A model generated the notes under the pieces. The model saw nothing but the letters and a program-made list of their open reading frames with translations, was not told the origin of the DNA and ran no database searches. A stretch of DNA of 64,000 nt from Allodiplogaster sudhausi (lineage: Eukaryota > Nematoda > Chromadorea > Rhabditida > Diplogasteridae): assembly GCA_945643635.1 (NCBI GenBank), contig CALZFC010000062.1, positions 612,501-676,500 of the forward strand. The letters are read 5' to 3'. Position numbers and translations under genes: made by a program. Positions 1 to 11,000 of this stretch are shown here, piece after piece; the stretch's first letter is position 1; every line of letters begins with the position of its first letter.

Positions 1-760
1 ATAGAGAGAGGCAGCGAGAGCAAGAGAGAGAGGCAGAGAGAGAGCAAGAGATAGAGAGAGGCAGAGAGAGCAAGAGAGAGAGGCAGAGAGAGAGCAAGAG
101 ATAGAGAGAGGCAGAGAGAGAGCAAGAGATAGAGAGAGGCAGAGAGAGCAAGAGAGAGAGGCAGAGAGAGAGCAAGAGATAGAGAGAGGCAATGAGAGAG
201 AGCAAGAGATAGAGAGAGGCAGAGAGAGAGAGCAAGAGATAGAGAGAGGCAGAGAGAGAGAGCAAGAGATAGAGAGCAAGAGAGAGAGAGAGGCAGAGAG
301 AGCAAGAGAGAGAGAGGCAGAGAGAGAGCAAGAGATAAAGAGAGGCAGAGAGAGCAAGAGAGAGAGGCAGAGAGAGAGCAAGAGATAGAGAGAGAGAGCA
401 AGAGATAGAGAGAGAGGCAGAGAGAGGCAGAGAGAGAGCAAGAGATAGAGAGAGGCAATGAGAGAGAGATAGAGAGAGGCAGAGAGAGAGAGAGCCAGAG
501 ATAGAGAGAGGCAGAGAGAGAGCAAGAGATAGAGAGAGGCAGAGAGAGCAAGAGAGAGAGGCAGAGAGAGAGCAAGAGATAGAGAGAGGCAGAGAGAGAG
601 CAAGAGATAGAGAGAGGCAGAGAGAGGCAGAGTGAGAGAAAGAGATAGAGAGAGGCTATAAGAGAGAGCAAGAGATAGAGAGAGGCAGAGAGAGAGAGAG
701 CAAGAGATAGAGAGACAGAGAGCAAGAGATAGAGAGAGGCAGAGAGAGCGAGGAGCAGAT
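1..760. repeat. GA-rich minisatellite
   Basis: Almost pure purine tract on the + strand. Short GA runs are separated by variant words containing GGCA, GCAA or GATA, giving a higher-order repeat of about 35-45 bases. It probably lies in an upstream intron of the acyl-CoA-binding gene that resumes at 983. Bases 770-960 are non-repetitive and show no recognisable coding exon. Confidence 0.9.
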
Positions 761-982
761 CTCCAGCTCCGTTATGTCACTTCCTTCTCAATCTCCTCTC
801 ACCGTCTGTCCCTGCTTGCGTGCTCTCTCCTCTGTGTCATGAATGAGGATGAAAATAAAAGTGCACATATCTGTATGTATCTACCCGCAACAAAATGATC
901 TCATTGCTCGATATCTAAATATTCAGAACAAAAAAAAATAAGATTTGGATTCTTATTATTCTGTCGTTGTTTGCTATCCCAG

Positions 983-2799
983 GCCCGGTGCCGTCGACAC
1001 ATGTTGAGAAGCTGCTGTTCTATTCGCTGTACAAGCAGGCGACTCTCGGGCCGTGCAATGTCTCGGCACCAGCCTTCTGGAATCTCATTGAGAAGTATAA
1101 ATGGTACGAGTCTCCCTCTCTCCCTCTCTCCCTCTCTCCCTTTCTCTCGCTATCTCTCTCTCTCTCTCTCTCTCGCTTCTTCTTCGGTTCGGTTGTTTCA
1201 CAGCTCGCTTGTTTCTTTTTCTGCTCGGCGACTGTTTCTCAATCGTTGTGTTTCGTTTCTTGAATCTCTTAATCGCAGGGACGCATGGAAACAGCTGGGA
1301 GAAATGAGCCAGGAGGAGGCTATGACGACTTATGTTCAGAAGATACAAGAGAAGATCGACTATGTCGCAGAGAAGTTAGAGAAGGGTAGAGAGGCCGAGA
1401 TAGAGAGAGTTATAGAGAAAGATTTAGAGAGAAAGAGAATTAGAGAGAAAGAGAGAGATAGAGAAAGAGAGAGAGAGAAAGAGAGAGAGAGAGAAGGGAA
1501 CAGAGATAGAAATACTTGGTGTGCAGATTCGACGTTAGACAGTGGCTGCAAGAGCCTGACTTTGATCGCCTCGAGCCCATTCTCAGGGAGAAATTCCGGC
1601 TGATCGATCGCGAGCTCGTCAAGAGTGACGGCACTGCGGTAATCTGTTTTTAAAGTTTTTATTTAATTTAACATTAGTACAATAAATGTATTATTATGAG
1701 TCAATTTTAAATAAAAAAATATAATTTAAAGATAATTTTTGCTTAAAAAACAGTTACAGGTGCACATAAAAGTGCTTTTTAGGAGATTCTGCCAAAGTCG
1801 GAAGCGCAAGCCGCGTCTTCGACTGCGCCTTCCAATCATGGTTTTCTGTTACACTTCTTGCGAATTATTTTGTATACTGCGACTTAGATATTATGGCCTA
1901 TGGCGTGTTCGTATCTAAATAACATATTCCTTAGTATCTGATAAACTAGTAACAGAAGTAGAATAATTAATATTTCATTTAAAAAGTGCAAAATGACTGC
2001 ACCAGTGATGGTGACAGAAGAAGATCACGGAGAGGTCGTCGTGAGCGACAACGAGTATTGCGATGCACGAGACGACCATCACGATTCACTCTCAAGGTCT
2101 CTCTCTCTCTCCCTCTCTCTCTCATTCTTCTTTCTCCTCTCTCTCTCATTCTTCACATTCTCTCTCTAATTCTTCGCTCTCTCTCTCTCTCTTTTTCCCT
2201 CTCTCATTCTTTGCTCTCTCTCCTCTATCTATTTTTCTACCTCAACCTTCTTTCTCTCTCGCTTCGGCATTTCGTGTCCATGTCTCTTTCTCTCTTAATC
2301 TTACACAAGTTGCTTGTCATGTGCATGGTATCTTCTCTCGTGAGTTCCGTCTTCTACTACTTATAAAGTGAATGACCATTATTATGCTACAATGTTAACC
2401 TGACTGCTTGAATTTCTCCTGCTTGAAGGTCTTCTTCCTTCGACGTCCACGATGATGAATCTTCGAGACTTCGCTCGCTTCGCGGTTATTGTGCACGCAT
2501 CGAGGTTGGCCTTTGAAGGAGCCTAAACTCCTACTTGAATTCGCGGATTTTTGCCTGGGACACAACGAGAGAGCATGCCATTGCAATAGTCAGGAAAATT
2601 CAAACAGATTGTGGTTTAGTTTTCTGCTCCTTTAGATTACGTTAATTTAATTTTTATCATTGATTTGTATTGTGTTGTCTCTTTCATTCTCCGCATACTC
2701 TCCTCCCAAGGCTGAACTCTCTCTCTCTCTTGCTCTCTCTCTCTCTTTCTTTCTGCAGGCTCTCTCTCTCTTTCTTTCTTTCTTTCTTCCTTTCTGCAT

Positions 2800-2834
<35 letters not shown>

Positions 2835-2995
2835 GCAGGTTCTCTCTGTCTCTCTCTCTCTCTTTCTGCTCGTTCTCTCTATCTTTCTGCAGGTTCTCTC
2901 TGTCTCTCTCTCTCTTTCTGCTCGTTCTCTCTCTCTCTCTCTCTCTCTCTTTCTGCAGGTTCTCTCTGTCTCTGTCTCTCTCTCTCTCTTTCTGC

Positions 2996-3038
<43 letters not shown>

Positions 3039-3041
3039 GCA

Positions 3042-3079
<38 letters not shown>

Positions 3080-3154
3080 GTAGGCTCTCTCTATATCTCT
3101 CTCTCTTTCTGCTCGCGCTCTCTCTCTCTGTCTCTCTCTCTCTCTTTCTGCTGG

Positions 3155-3206
<52 letters not shown>

Positions 3207-3641
3207 GCAGGCTCTCTCTGTCTCTCTCTCTCTTTCTGCTCGTTCTCTCTCTCTCTCATTCTTTTCCTACTCTCCTCCCAGGTTGAACTTCGCTCTCTCT
3301 CCGCTCAAATGGCTCTCAGATGCCCTCGAGCGACAACATCTCTCCGTCATAAAGCTGCTCAAGAGCTCGGTTTGAAACGCATCTTTAAATTTATGATTGC
3401 ATTTATAGATATGTATTTTTTTGAATATGACGTAGTAATAGGCTCAATTTGCTTAAATTTCGTTGTCACCGTTAACAAAGTTAGCCAAAGTAGTTGAGTA
3501 AAGAAGAAAAATAGCATTTTCTAGGCCTTCTACATCTGCGTGCCTTCTCGGCTGTCCATGCGCACGCTGCTCTTCTTCCTGTGCTGGCCCTTCTTCGTGC
3601 ACATTCTCATGCGATACTTTGGATACAATGGAATGTACTGA
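983..3641 (+). CDS. ACBD5/MAA-1-like membrane acyl-CoA-binding protein (5' partial)
   Basis: Binds long-chain acyl-CoA; the ACBD4/ACBD5/MAA-1 family is anchored by a C-terminal membrane segment on peroxisomes or endosomal membranes. Exons read by eye: 983-1103, 1279-1374, 1527-1638, 1783-1840, about 1986-2096, about 2431-2502, 3282-3369 and 3525-3641. The first two exons carry the ACBP fold with FYSLYKQAT, GPC, the YKWDAW core (split by an intron) and MSQEEAM. The middle is acidic and serine-rich and contains a FFAT-like motif. The last exon encodes a hydrophobic tail with LLFFLCWPFF, like the WPF-containing tail anchor of ACBD4/5, then a TGA stop at 3639-3641. The first part of the ACBP domain (helix 1) is missing, so the 5' end must lie upstream of the window or be hidden beyond the repeat. 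Middle exon junctions are uncertain; family assignment is firm. Confidence 0.85.
2053..2073 (+). other. FFAT-like motif in the ACBD5-like protein
   Basis: The codons read EYCDARD, preceded by acidic residues (EEDHGE and SDN). The FFAT consensus is E-F/Y-F-D-A-x-E after an acidic flank; positions 1, 2, 4, 5 and 7 (D for E) fit. In vertebrate ACBD5 such a motif binds VAP proteins and tethers peroxisomes to the ER. VAP binding here is inferred from the motif. Confidence 0.55.
2674..3262. repeat. CT microsatellite filling an intron
   Basis: Polypyrimidine tract made of (CT)n runs punctuated by TTTCTGCAGG or TTTCTGCTCG words. It occupies most of the intron before the exon at 3282. The embedded TGCAGG words look like repeated 3' splice sites. 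Long reading frames here are low-complexity artefacts. Confidence 0.9.
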
Positions 3642-4204
3642 TTAAGGAATATTGAAGAAGAAGAAAGAAACAAACTATTTTCATAGCTAATTTCAACGAT
3701 TTATATACGATCAAAACTATCATTAAATTTATCCACTAGGATTTGTTTCCCTTTCAAATCGTTTATAGGATCAAACATACATGTTGTATAGATATCTTTT
3801 ATAGTAATCGACCTGCTTGTGCTTATTTCGGTGTGATAATTCCATGCATATATCACGCTGTCATTGTCAATTCGGCCTGATAGAGAAATCACAACATAGA
3901 ATGCGCACACAGCCGCACATGTAATCATACAAATCGAAGACTGAATTGACACGAAATGTAAAGCCTGGAAAAAAGATTTTGGTAAGCAGAGACGAGGTTC
4001 GTGGAAGAGTGGAAGAGCGCTGAGCGCTGTTTGTCGCGTCCGTCGGTCTCTTAAAGGAGGCGAAAACTCAAAATTTTCTCTATCAGGATGATTCTTTGAA
4101 TATGTCCGGATTGAGCTTGCGAATGCATCAGTTACTTAGCGACTTTCAAGCTCCTTTAACTGCCACCAAGATTACATGGCGGTAGATCTACATACATTTA
4201 TGTA
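3642..4204. other. 3' flank of the ACBD5-like gene; no gene seen
   Basis: AT-rich sequence after the stop codon. A minus-strand frame at about 3701-3970 begins after an acceptor-like TTTTTTCCAG and encodes a hydrophobic stretch, but it has no ATG and no recognised family. I do not call it a gene. Confidence 0.5.
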
Positions 4205-5793
4205 CAGTCGCGCTCATAAAAACTCGGAATTCAGGTTTTTTGACCATAACTTTTTTAAAGATGGGAATATTTCAATGAAACTTTCAGGGTTGCTTAATTA
4301 TACTGTCATCCATTAATCAGGAGATTATTGGTTTCATTGATTCAATATTGATCGAGAAAAAATCAATAACTTAGAATCTCCCGTATTGCACATTTAGGCG
4401 TGTTTTACAAAATAATTTGTTTCTTAGATCTTCGGCTAGTTTTTATTGGATAGATGGTTTAGCTGTATTGCAGAACTTCTCGGCGATAACTTTTTGACCT
4501 AAGTAATATTTAATCGCCTACGGTTACATGCTGCCTGCCTCCAGTTCGTGATTCATGCGGTCGGGCTTTGATGCAGAAGGTTCAGCATGACAAAGTCGAT
4601 CATTTACTACCATGGCTATAGCAATTATGATCTTAATATGTTTGCAGAGAATCATTGAACATATTCAGATGGCTAGTTAAGCTGTGAAAATTACATGCTA
4701 ATTATTTCAACACTCTAAGAACACAGCGGTCAACTTTGGTCCTCAGCCCAGATGTATTCCAAGTGATGCTGTGCAGCGTTCCGAATTTCAAGAACGGTTT
4801 TGTCTATGTTGAATGATAGTTAATAGGTTTTTACACGTTCGGCACCCTTTTTTCACACCTGGCTCCTTGAAGCCACAAGGAACAGAAGAACGTTTGAATG
4901 AACCCCTGGTGCAGAATATGACGGTATTCCAGAAAGGAAGAAATTAAACCCGAAAAAGTTTATATCGAGCCAAAAATCAGTTTATTCGACAAAGCAGAAG
5001 GTTAAGCAATCGTCTAAATCCAAAATATATAAGTTAATGTTGTGATTGATCTATAAATGCCTGCAGTCAAATATGCCATTTTGTCGCTTCATAGGTGTCT
5101 TCAACTGTTCATTGATTGCTTGAGGTGTGGTGAGGCCCGTGATGAGATAAGAGTGCCGAAGATGTAAAAGCCTATTAACTATCATTCAACATAGACAAAA
5201 CCGTTCTTGAAATTCGGAACGCTGCACAGCATCACTTGGAATACATCTGGGCTGAGGACCAAAGTTGACCGCGGTGTTCTTAGAGTGCTGAAATAATTAG
5301 AATGTAATTTTCACAGCTTAACTAGCCATCTGAATATGTTCAATGATTCTCTGCAAACATAATAAGATCATAATTGCTATAGCCATGGTAGTAAATGATC
5401 GACTTTGTCATGCTGAACCTTCTGCATCAAAGCCCGACCGCATGAATCACGAACTGGAGGCAGGCAGCATGTAACCGTAGGCGATTAAATATCAGTTAGA
5501 TCAAAAAGTTAGCGCCGAAAGGTTCTGCAATACAGCTAAACCATCTATCCAATAAAAACTAGCCGAAGCTCGAAGAAATAAATTATTTTGTCCAGCACCC
5601 CTAAATGCGCAATCCGGGAGATTCTAAGTTATTGATTTTTTCTCGATCAATATTGGATCAATGAAACTAATAATCTCCTGATTAATGGATGACATGATAA
5701 CTAAGCAACCCTGAAAGTTTCATTGAAATATTCCCATCTTTAAAAAAGTTATGGTCAAAAAACCTGAATTCCGAGTTTTTATGAGCGCGACTG
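4205..5793. mobile_element. Foldback Tc1-like element with 630-bp inverted arms
   Basis: Arms 4205-4834 and 5164-5793 are near-perfect reverse complements around a 329-bp unique spacer. The termini begin CAGTCGCGCTCATAAAAACT and are flanked by TA at 4203-4204 and 5794-5795, the duplication made by Tc1/mariner transposases. Total length is 1,589 bp, close to an autonomous Tc1, but I see no intact transposase frame. It looks like a non-autonomous foldback derivative. A transcript through it would form a long hairpin. Superfamily assignment rests on the TA duplication and terminal sequence only. Confidence 0.8.
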
Positions 5794-5795
5794 TA

Positions 5796-6053
5796 TGTAA
5801 TCTCTTGCATCCATTGCAAAAATAGATAGTTTGCAATTGTTATTCGTTGTAGATTAGGTAGAATTATTATGTAAAAAGAAGGCACCACCTATTTCGAATT
5901 GCTCATGTTTGTACAGCTTGCCTGCTATAAAACTTGACTGTGCCATCTTTGTATTCTTTCAATCTTATGTTTCTATCTCTATTCCTTCTCTATTTCTTCT
6001 CTCTCCCTCTATTTCTCTCTTTCTCTTTCGCCCTCTTCTATTTCTTTCTATCG

Positions 6054-6090
<37 letters not shown>

Positions 6091-6817
6091 TCCCGTTCGT
6101 TGTTCAGATAAAGAGAACACACAGATTCAACATTTATCCTATAAAAAAATATTTTTCATAAGATAGACAACGAAGCCTTTTCTCCTTATAAAATTCGCAA
6201 TTAAATGAGCTCATTGTCAATTCAACCTTAAAAACCGCATCACATTTGCATAACTACCTTCTTTTCCGAATATAAAAGTGTGTATTAAAAAAAGATAGGG
6301 AAAGTGTTTGGATAGAGTTAGTTGATTTTTTTTCTGTCCAGAAGCACTATTTGCAACAATTAATTATCACAAAAGCACCATATAAATATCTTGAAATATA
6401 AATCAACCGAAGTTTGCTACAGTAATACTGATATACCTTTTGAATTTCGCGCACTTGTGATAACTCCTGGAAACATATTCGGTTTCGAGAAAACTGCTTG
6501 CGCAATTTCGGTCACGATGTGCATATTTCAAACACTTGCTGTGCGAAATGTCTTTGCGATGTTGGAAAAAGTATATTTATATCTTTATCGCAATTATTGT
6601 GTCGTTAAAGCGCTTGACTGTGCCATCTTATTCTCTTTTCTTCGCTTTCGTACATTTAAACGAATCCTTCTGGTTGCTTTCAGCCGGCAAAAACAAGCCA
6701 CCCTTCCATCGTTTCATCGGTGGAAGCTTTCAGAGAATCGGAGAAGTCGTAGAGAGACGAACGAACTAAGATCCCGCTCCAGAAGCGGTCAGCTTCCCAA
6801 GGACTTATTCACTCACC
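5796..6817. other. Intergenic region upstream of SF3B1
   Basis: Contains a CT-rich stretch at about 5985-6095 and otherwise AT-rich unique sequence. A 150-codon frame at 6391-6843 overlaps the proposed SF3B1 start but matches no family I know. It probably represents promoter and 5' UTR. Confidence 0.5.
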
Positions 6818-8034
6818 ATGTCACGCGCACCACGTTCGCGTGAAGGTTTGCCTTCTTTTCTTTCCCAATAATGAAGAAAGTACATTTTCTCATTTTGTTT
6901 TCTAATGCTCTTGTTTCACTACAACCTGTTTTCCTCCATTCAATGATGATTTCCTGCAATGAGAGAGAATTTTCTGCTTTATTTATTGTCTTGCAGAATG
7001 TGGAATTTGTCGCATCCTTTGCCAACTGTTTAGATAACTGAATAGGCCATTTGAAAAGTTATTTTAAGGCTTTTTCTTTTTTATGCTTTTTCTTCTTCTT
7101 TGTCTTGGGAACTTGTATTACACCCTTTCTTCATGGGAATAATTGAGTTGACTATTATGTGATACTGATATTTGTCTGGAAGAATCTTTCAGTATTATTT
7201 AAAATAATTTATAAGATCGACGGGTTCTGTTATATTTGGATAGACTAATTGTTTGCCTGGAAATTGTATTTAGAGAGAGGAAATAAGATGCTGACTTGAG
7301 ATGGCGCGGCCTACGCGGCTAGCCTGAATCGCAAGCGGGCGCTGGCTGGAGAAGAGGAGGCGGACGAGGCCAATGGCCGCCATGTCGAGAAGATCGCATT
7401 CGGAGAAGCCGGCGGCTTCGACACGGTCAGATCTTAACCTTAGAATGGTTATTCAGCCGTTTTGCTGGAGGGAGTATTGACAGCTTTACTGCTATTTGAA
7501 ATAATAATAATTAGTGTTAGTCTTTGTTGATGAAACGCTCGTATTGTTATGCAGCTCTTATGGTTAGTTCACTTTTGCCTATGGTTCTACGCGATTAGTC
7601 GCATCTTCGAAATGAGGGAACTTTTTTTGCATATTTGGTAAACTTAAAAAATCAGTTTATGGATAAAAAGGGTCAATATAATAAATGTGAATAGGATGTG
7701 TACGGTTCCGTGCGCGGCAAGTCTGGCTACGATGACTCGATTAATACAGGCGCCGAAGAGGAGGATGATATCGGTTTTGATTCTTTTCCAATACTCTTCT
7801 TTATTCCTCGGCTGCCTTTGAAATCTCTTAAAGATACTTTTTTCTTTTGGTTTAGAAAATGGTTGTACGGTTTTTAAAATAGTCAGGATTAAATTATTCT
7901 AACTTTCTCCACTCTTGAGATGAAGATACGGTGGCTGTCGCTGCCAAGGTGAAGGGCGGCGGTTTTTCGGCGGCTGAAAAGTTCCGCGAGGAAGCAGCTC
8001 GCAGTGCGCCGGTGCGTATTTCATTTTTCCTCAT

Positions 8035-8096
<62 letters not shown>

Positions 8097-11000
8097 AAAC
8101 TGCCCAAGATCGGCTGATAGTCTTTGCAAAACTATTTTATCCATTTTGCTAGTTCCTTGACGCATTCGTTCTTAACCATAGATTCCGATAAAATGCACAG
8201 GATGAGGATCCCTTCGCCGAGACTCGCACCAAGACGATCGCCGAGAGACAGAGCAACTACCAGGCACGCGCCCGTCTCCGCCAGATATCTCCCGAGCGTG
8301 TCGATGCCTTTGGTACGGTATCTCTCTGTGTACTGTACTCTCCAATGTTCATTACAATAGTGCTCAGCAGAGCAAAAGGTGCTGTCGATTTCACAGACAC
8401 AGCCTGATTCCTCGCCTCTCCAAAGCCCTGCTTCACCTTGTTTTTGAGTAATATTTAGGTAGAAACAGCTAATCCATCCTGTTTTCGTGGACCTCCTTTC
8501 CAACCCTAAACGTCTGCGTTCTCGGCAGCGTTTATTCCCTGGTGCTCAGTGTTAAAAAAGGTGTTGAAACATTCGCCGTGTTGAACCCCTGCGTCCTAAT
8601 ACGATTCGTGTTGTTTCACCTTTCTGACATTACACCATTCACCGAATTGTAGTCTCTGTAATCCCCACCCCTCGAAGCTTTTCAGCACTGGTGGTTGTAA
8701 TTCTTACAATATTTCACAAAATGAATATAGAATTAAATACTTTCTTTTAAATACGATTTCGCTTATCAGTTTTTAAAGGACCTCTCGCTTCAAAGGCTTT
8801 TGGAAGGGTCCACCACCAAAAATTGTGAGAATATAGACTCTTTTGCCTTAAAATATTTCGAGAACTCTAGTGTTTAAAAATAAGAATATTTCTGTTCAAT
8901 TTTAGTGGACCAAACCCCCGATATGCGCAACCGTGATTACGCTCAAGTCATGAAGGAACAGATGTACAAGGAAGACAAACAGAGAGTCAGTCCCCAGTTT
9001 CAGCCTAACTTATCCATTTGTATTGATAATCGATTATTTAGAGCGATTATATTCTTGGTCGATTTTTTCTCTCAAATAATAGTCTATTTTGCTCGTATTT
9101 CAGGTCGAGCGTGAGCTTGCGGATAAAGCGAAGTCAGGCGAGCTTGAAGTCATGAAGCCAGCGGCGCCACCAGAGAAGAAGAGAAGATGGGATGATGCGA
9201 CTCCGAAGCCAGATGTGGGAAGGGGAAGGGGAGAGATGAGAGAGAGACTGCTTTGCCTCAATTAAGGAGATTCAAAGGAACAAAATATGCCTGAGGAATA
9301 TGTTATGGCTCGTTTCTCCAGATGGTTTGTGTGTTAGGCCGGGGAGATATAGAAAGAATAAAAGGGAAGGAGAGCTAGAGAGAAAGAGAGGGAGAGAGGA
9401 GACCTGTCCTGCAGGCACTCGGCGCGGGCTCGGCCACGCCGTCCTCAGTGCGAGATGGCACTCGACCGAAGCAGCGACTCGGATTCACTGCCATGGCAGC
9501 AGAGGCAGCCACTCCCGTCGTTGCGAGATGGGACGAGACTCCCGCGCATGTCGGGGCAGGAGATGCCACTCCTGGCACTGTTAGGTACGGCAGGGAAGAG
9601 AAAAGAGATTACGGTAATCGGCAAAGATAGGTCACTTGATGGTTGTCTCGCAAAACGAGATGGAAAGTTAATTACACTACTCGATGGGCTTGTGCTGAAC
9701 TCAGGGGGGGGGGGGGGTTGCGAGAACTAGAACTCGTATCCGGCCATTGGAGCGGTTGACAGGGCGCAGCGGGAGAGGGGGGAGGGGTGCAGGCATCGAC
9801 CCTCATTCGGAAGATGTGGGCCAAAGATTTCGGCCATATTTGCTAGAAAATGAAATATATATGCTCGATATTAAGGTAATCAGAATTTATACTTAGGTGC
9901 AATCCATCTTTTGCAGACAAGGCGATGCCACGCCGGCCGCGCAGACTCCGCGGCGGAATCGGTGGGACGAGACTCCGAAGGAGTCAGTGAGGGACGGAGG
10001 AATGACTCCTGCCTGGGGAATGGAGACTCCTTCCGCTGCCAGGGGCGGCGACGATGTCAAGGTCACTCTTTCTGCACAACCTGATTCTTCTCCCTTTTTC
10101 GTTGTTACACAAGAGGCCTGGGTAATTTCATACGGACTTTTGGATTATGGGAGGAAAAAAAGTAGGAGCAAAAAGTATGAAATGAAAGAATGTTTCAACA
10201 GTCATAAAAAGATGATGGGAAAAGGCTGAATAGCGAGATTGCGTTGTGCAGATCGAGGACACTCCGTCTGCTTCGAAGCGGCGCTCTCGTTGGGATCTCA
10301 CTCCGCAGCAGACTCCCTCGGCTGGAGCCGCCACTCCACTTCAGGTCGGAATTATTGTCTCGATATTTTGCTGCTTTTCTTTTTCTTCTTATCGGCGACT
10401 CATTTCAAACTCGTAAAATGCAAATTTATGCATGAAAGAGTGTCTGATAGAATGGAAAAGGAGTTCTTTCAGCCTGGCGCGTCGACCCCAGTCAACTTTA
10501 CTCCTCAGCACCCAGGCATGACTCCGCAGATGGGCCTCACTCCGGGTATCATTTCATTTCTCTTCTTTCTCCTTTCAATCTGCTAAAGAATGCATATTCC
10601 TAGAAGTTACTGCAAGGGATCTCGTGAATGGTAGCGGGTTATATCACTATTAGCATAGAAGGCAGAAAAGTGGCAGAAGCAATAGTTAAGAAGGCATAAT
10701 GAACTGTGCAGGAGGCTCGACTCCGGTGGGAACAATGGCGATGGGAATGAAGACTCCGGCTGTGCCGATGGTGCCCATGACTCCCGAGCAAATGCACATC
10801 TTCAAGATGGAGAAGGTCAGACATCTTTCTTTGTCGGTTAATCGTTATTGCTCTTGAAAGGGGAATTTAACGTTGGATATGGCTGATTCTAGTTTGCGAA
10901 CGAAAAACCATAAGAAAGTGAAAATGCAAAGAATATTCTTGAAGGAAATCGACGATCGTAACAGGCCTCTCAGCGACGAAGAACTGGATGCCCTGTTCCC

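Noticed and set aside
1..760. CRISPR-like or coding repeat
   Set aside because: Units are degenerate GA words without unique spacers; a simple-sequence minisatellite.
3701..3952. Small secreted protein on the minus strand
   Set aside because: It lacks an ATG and any recognisable homology; the hydrophobic stretch alone is not enough.
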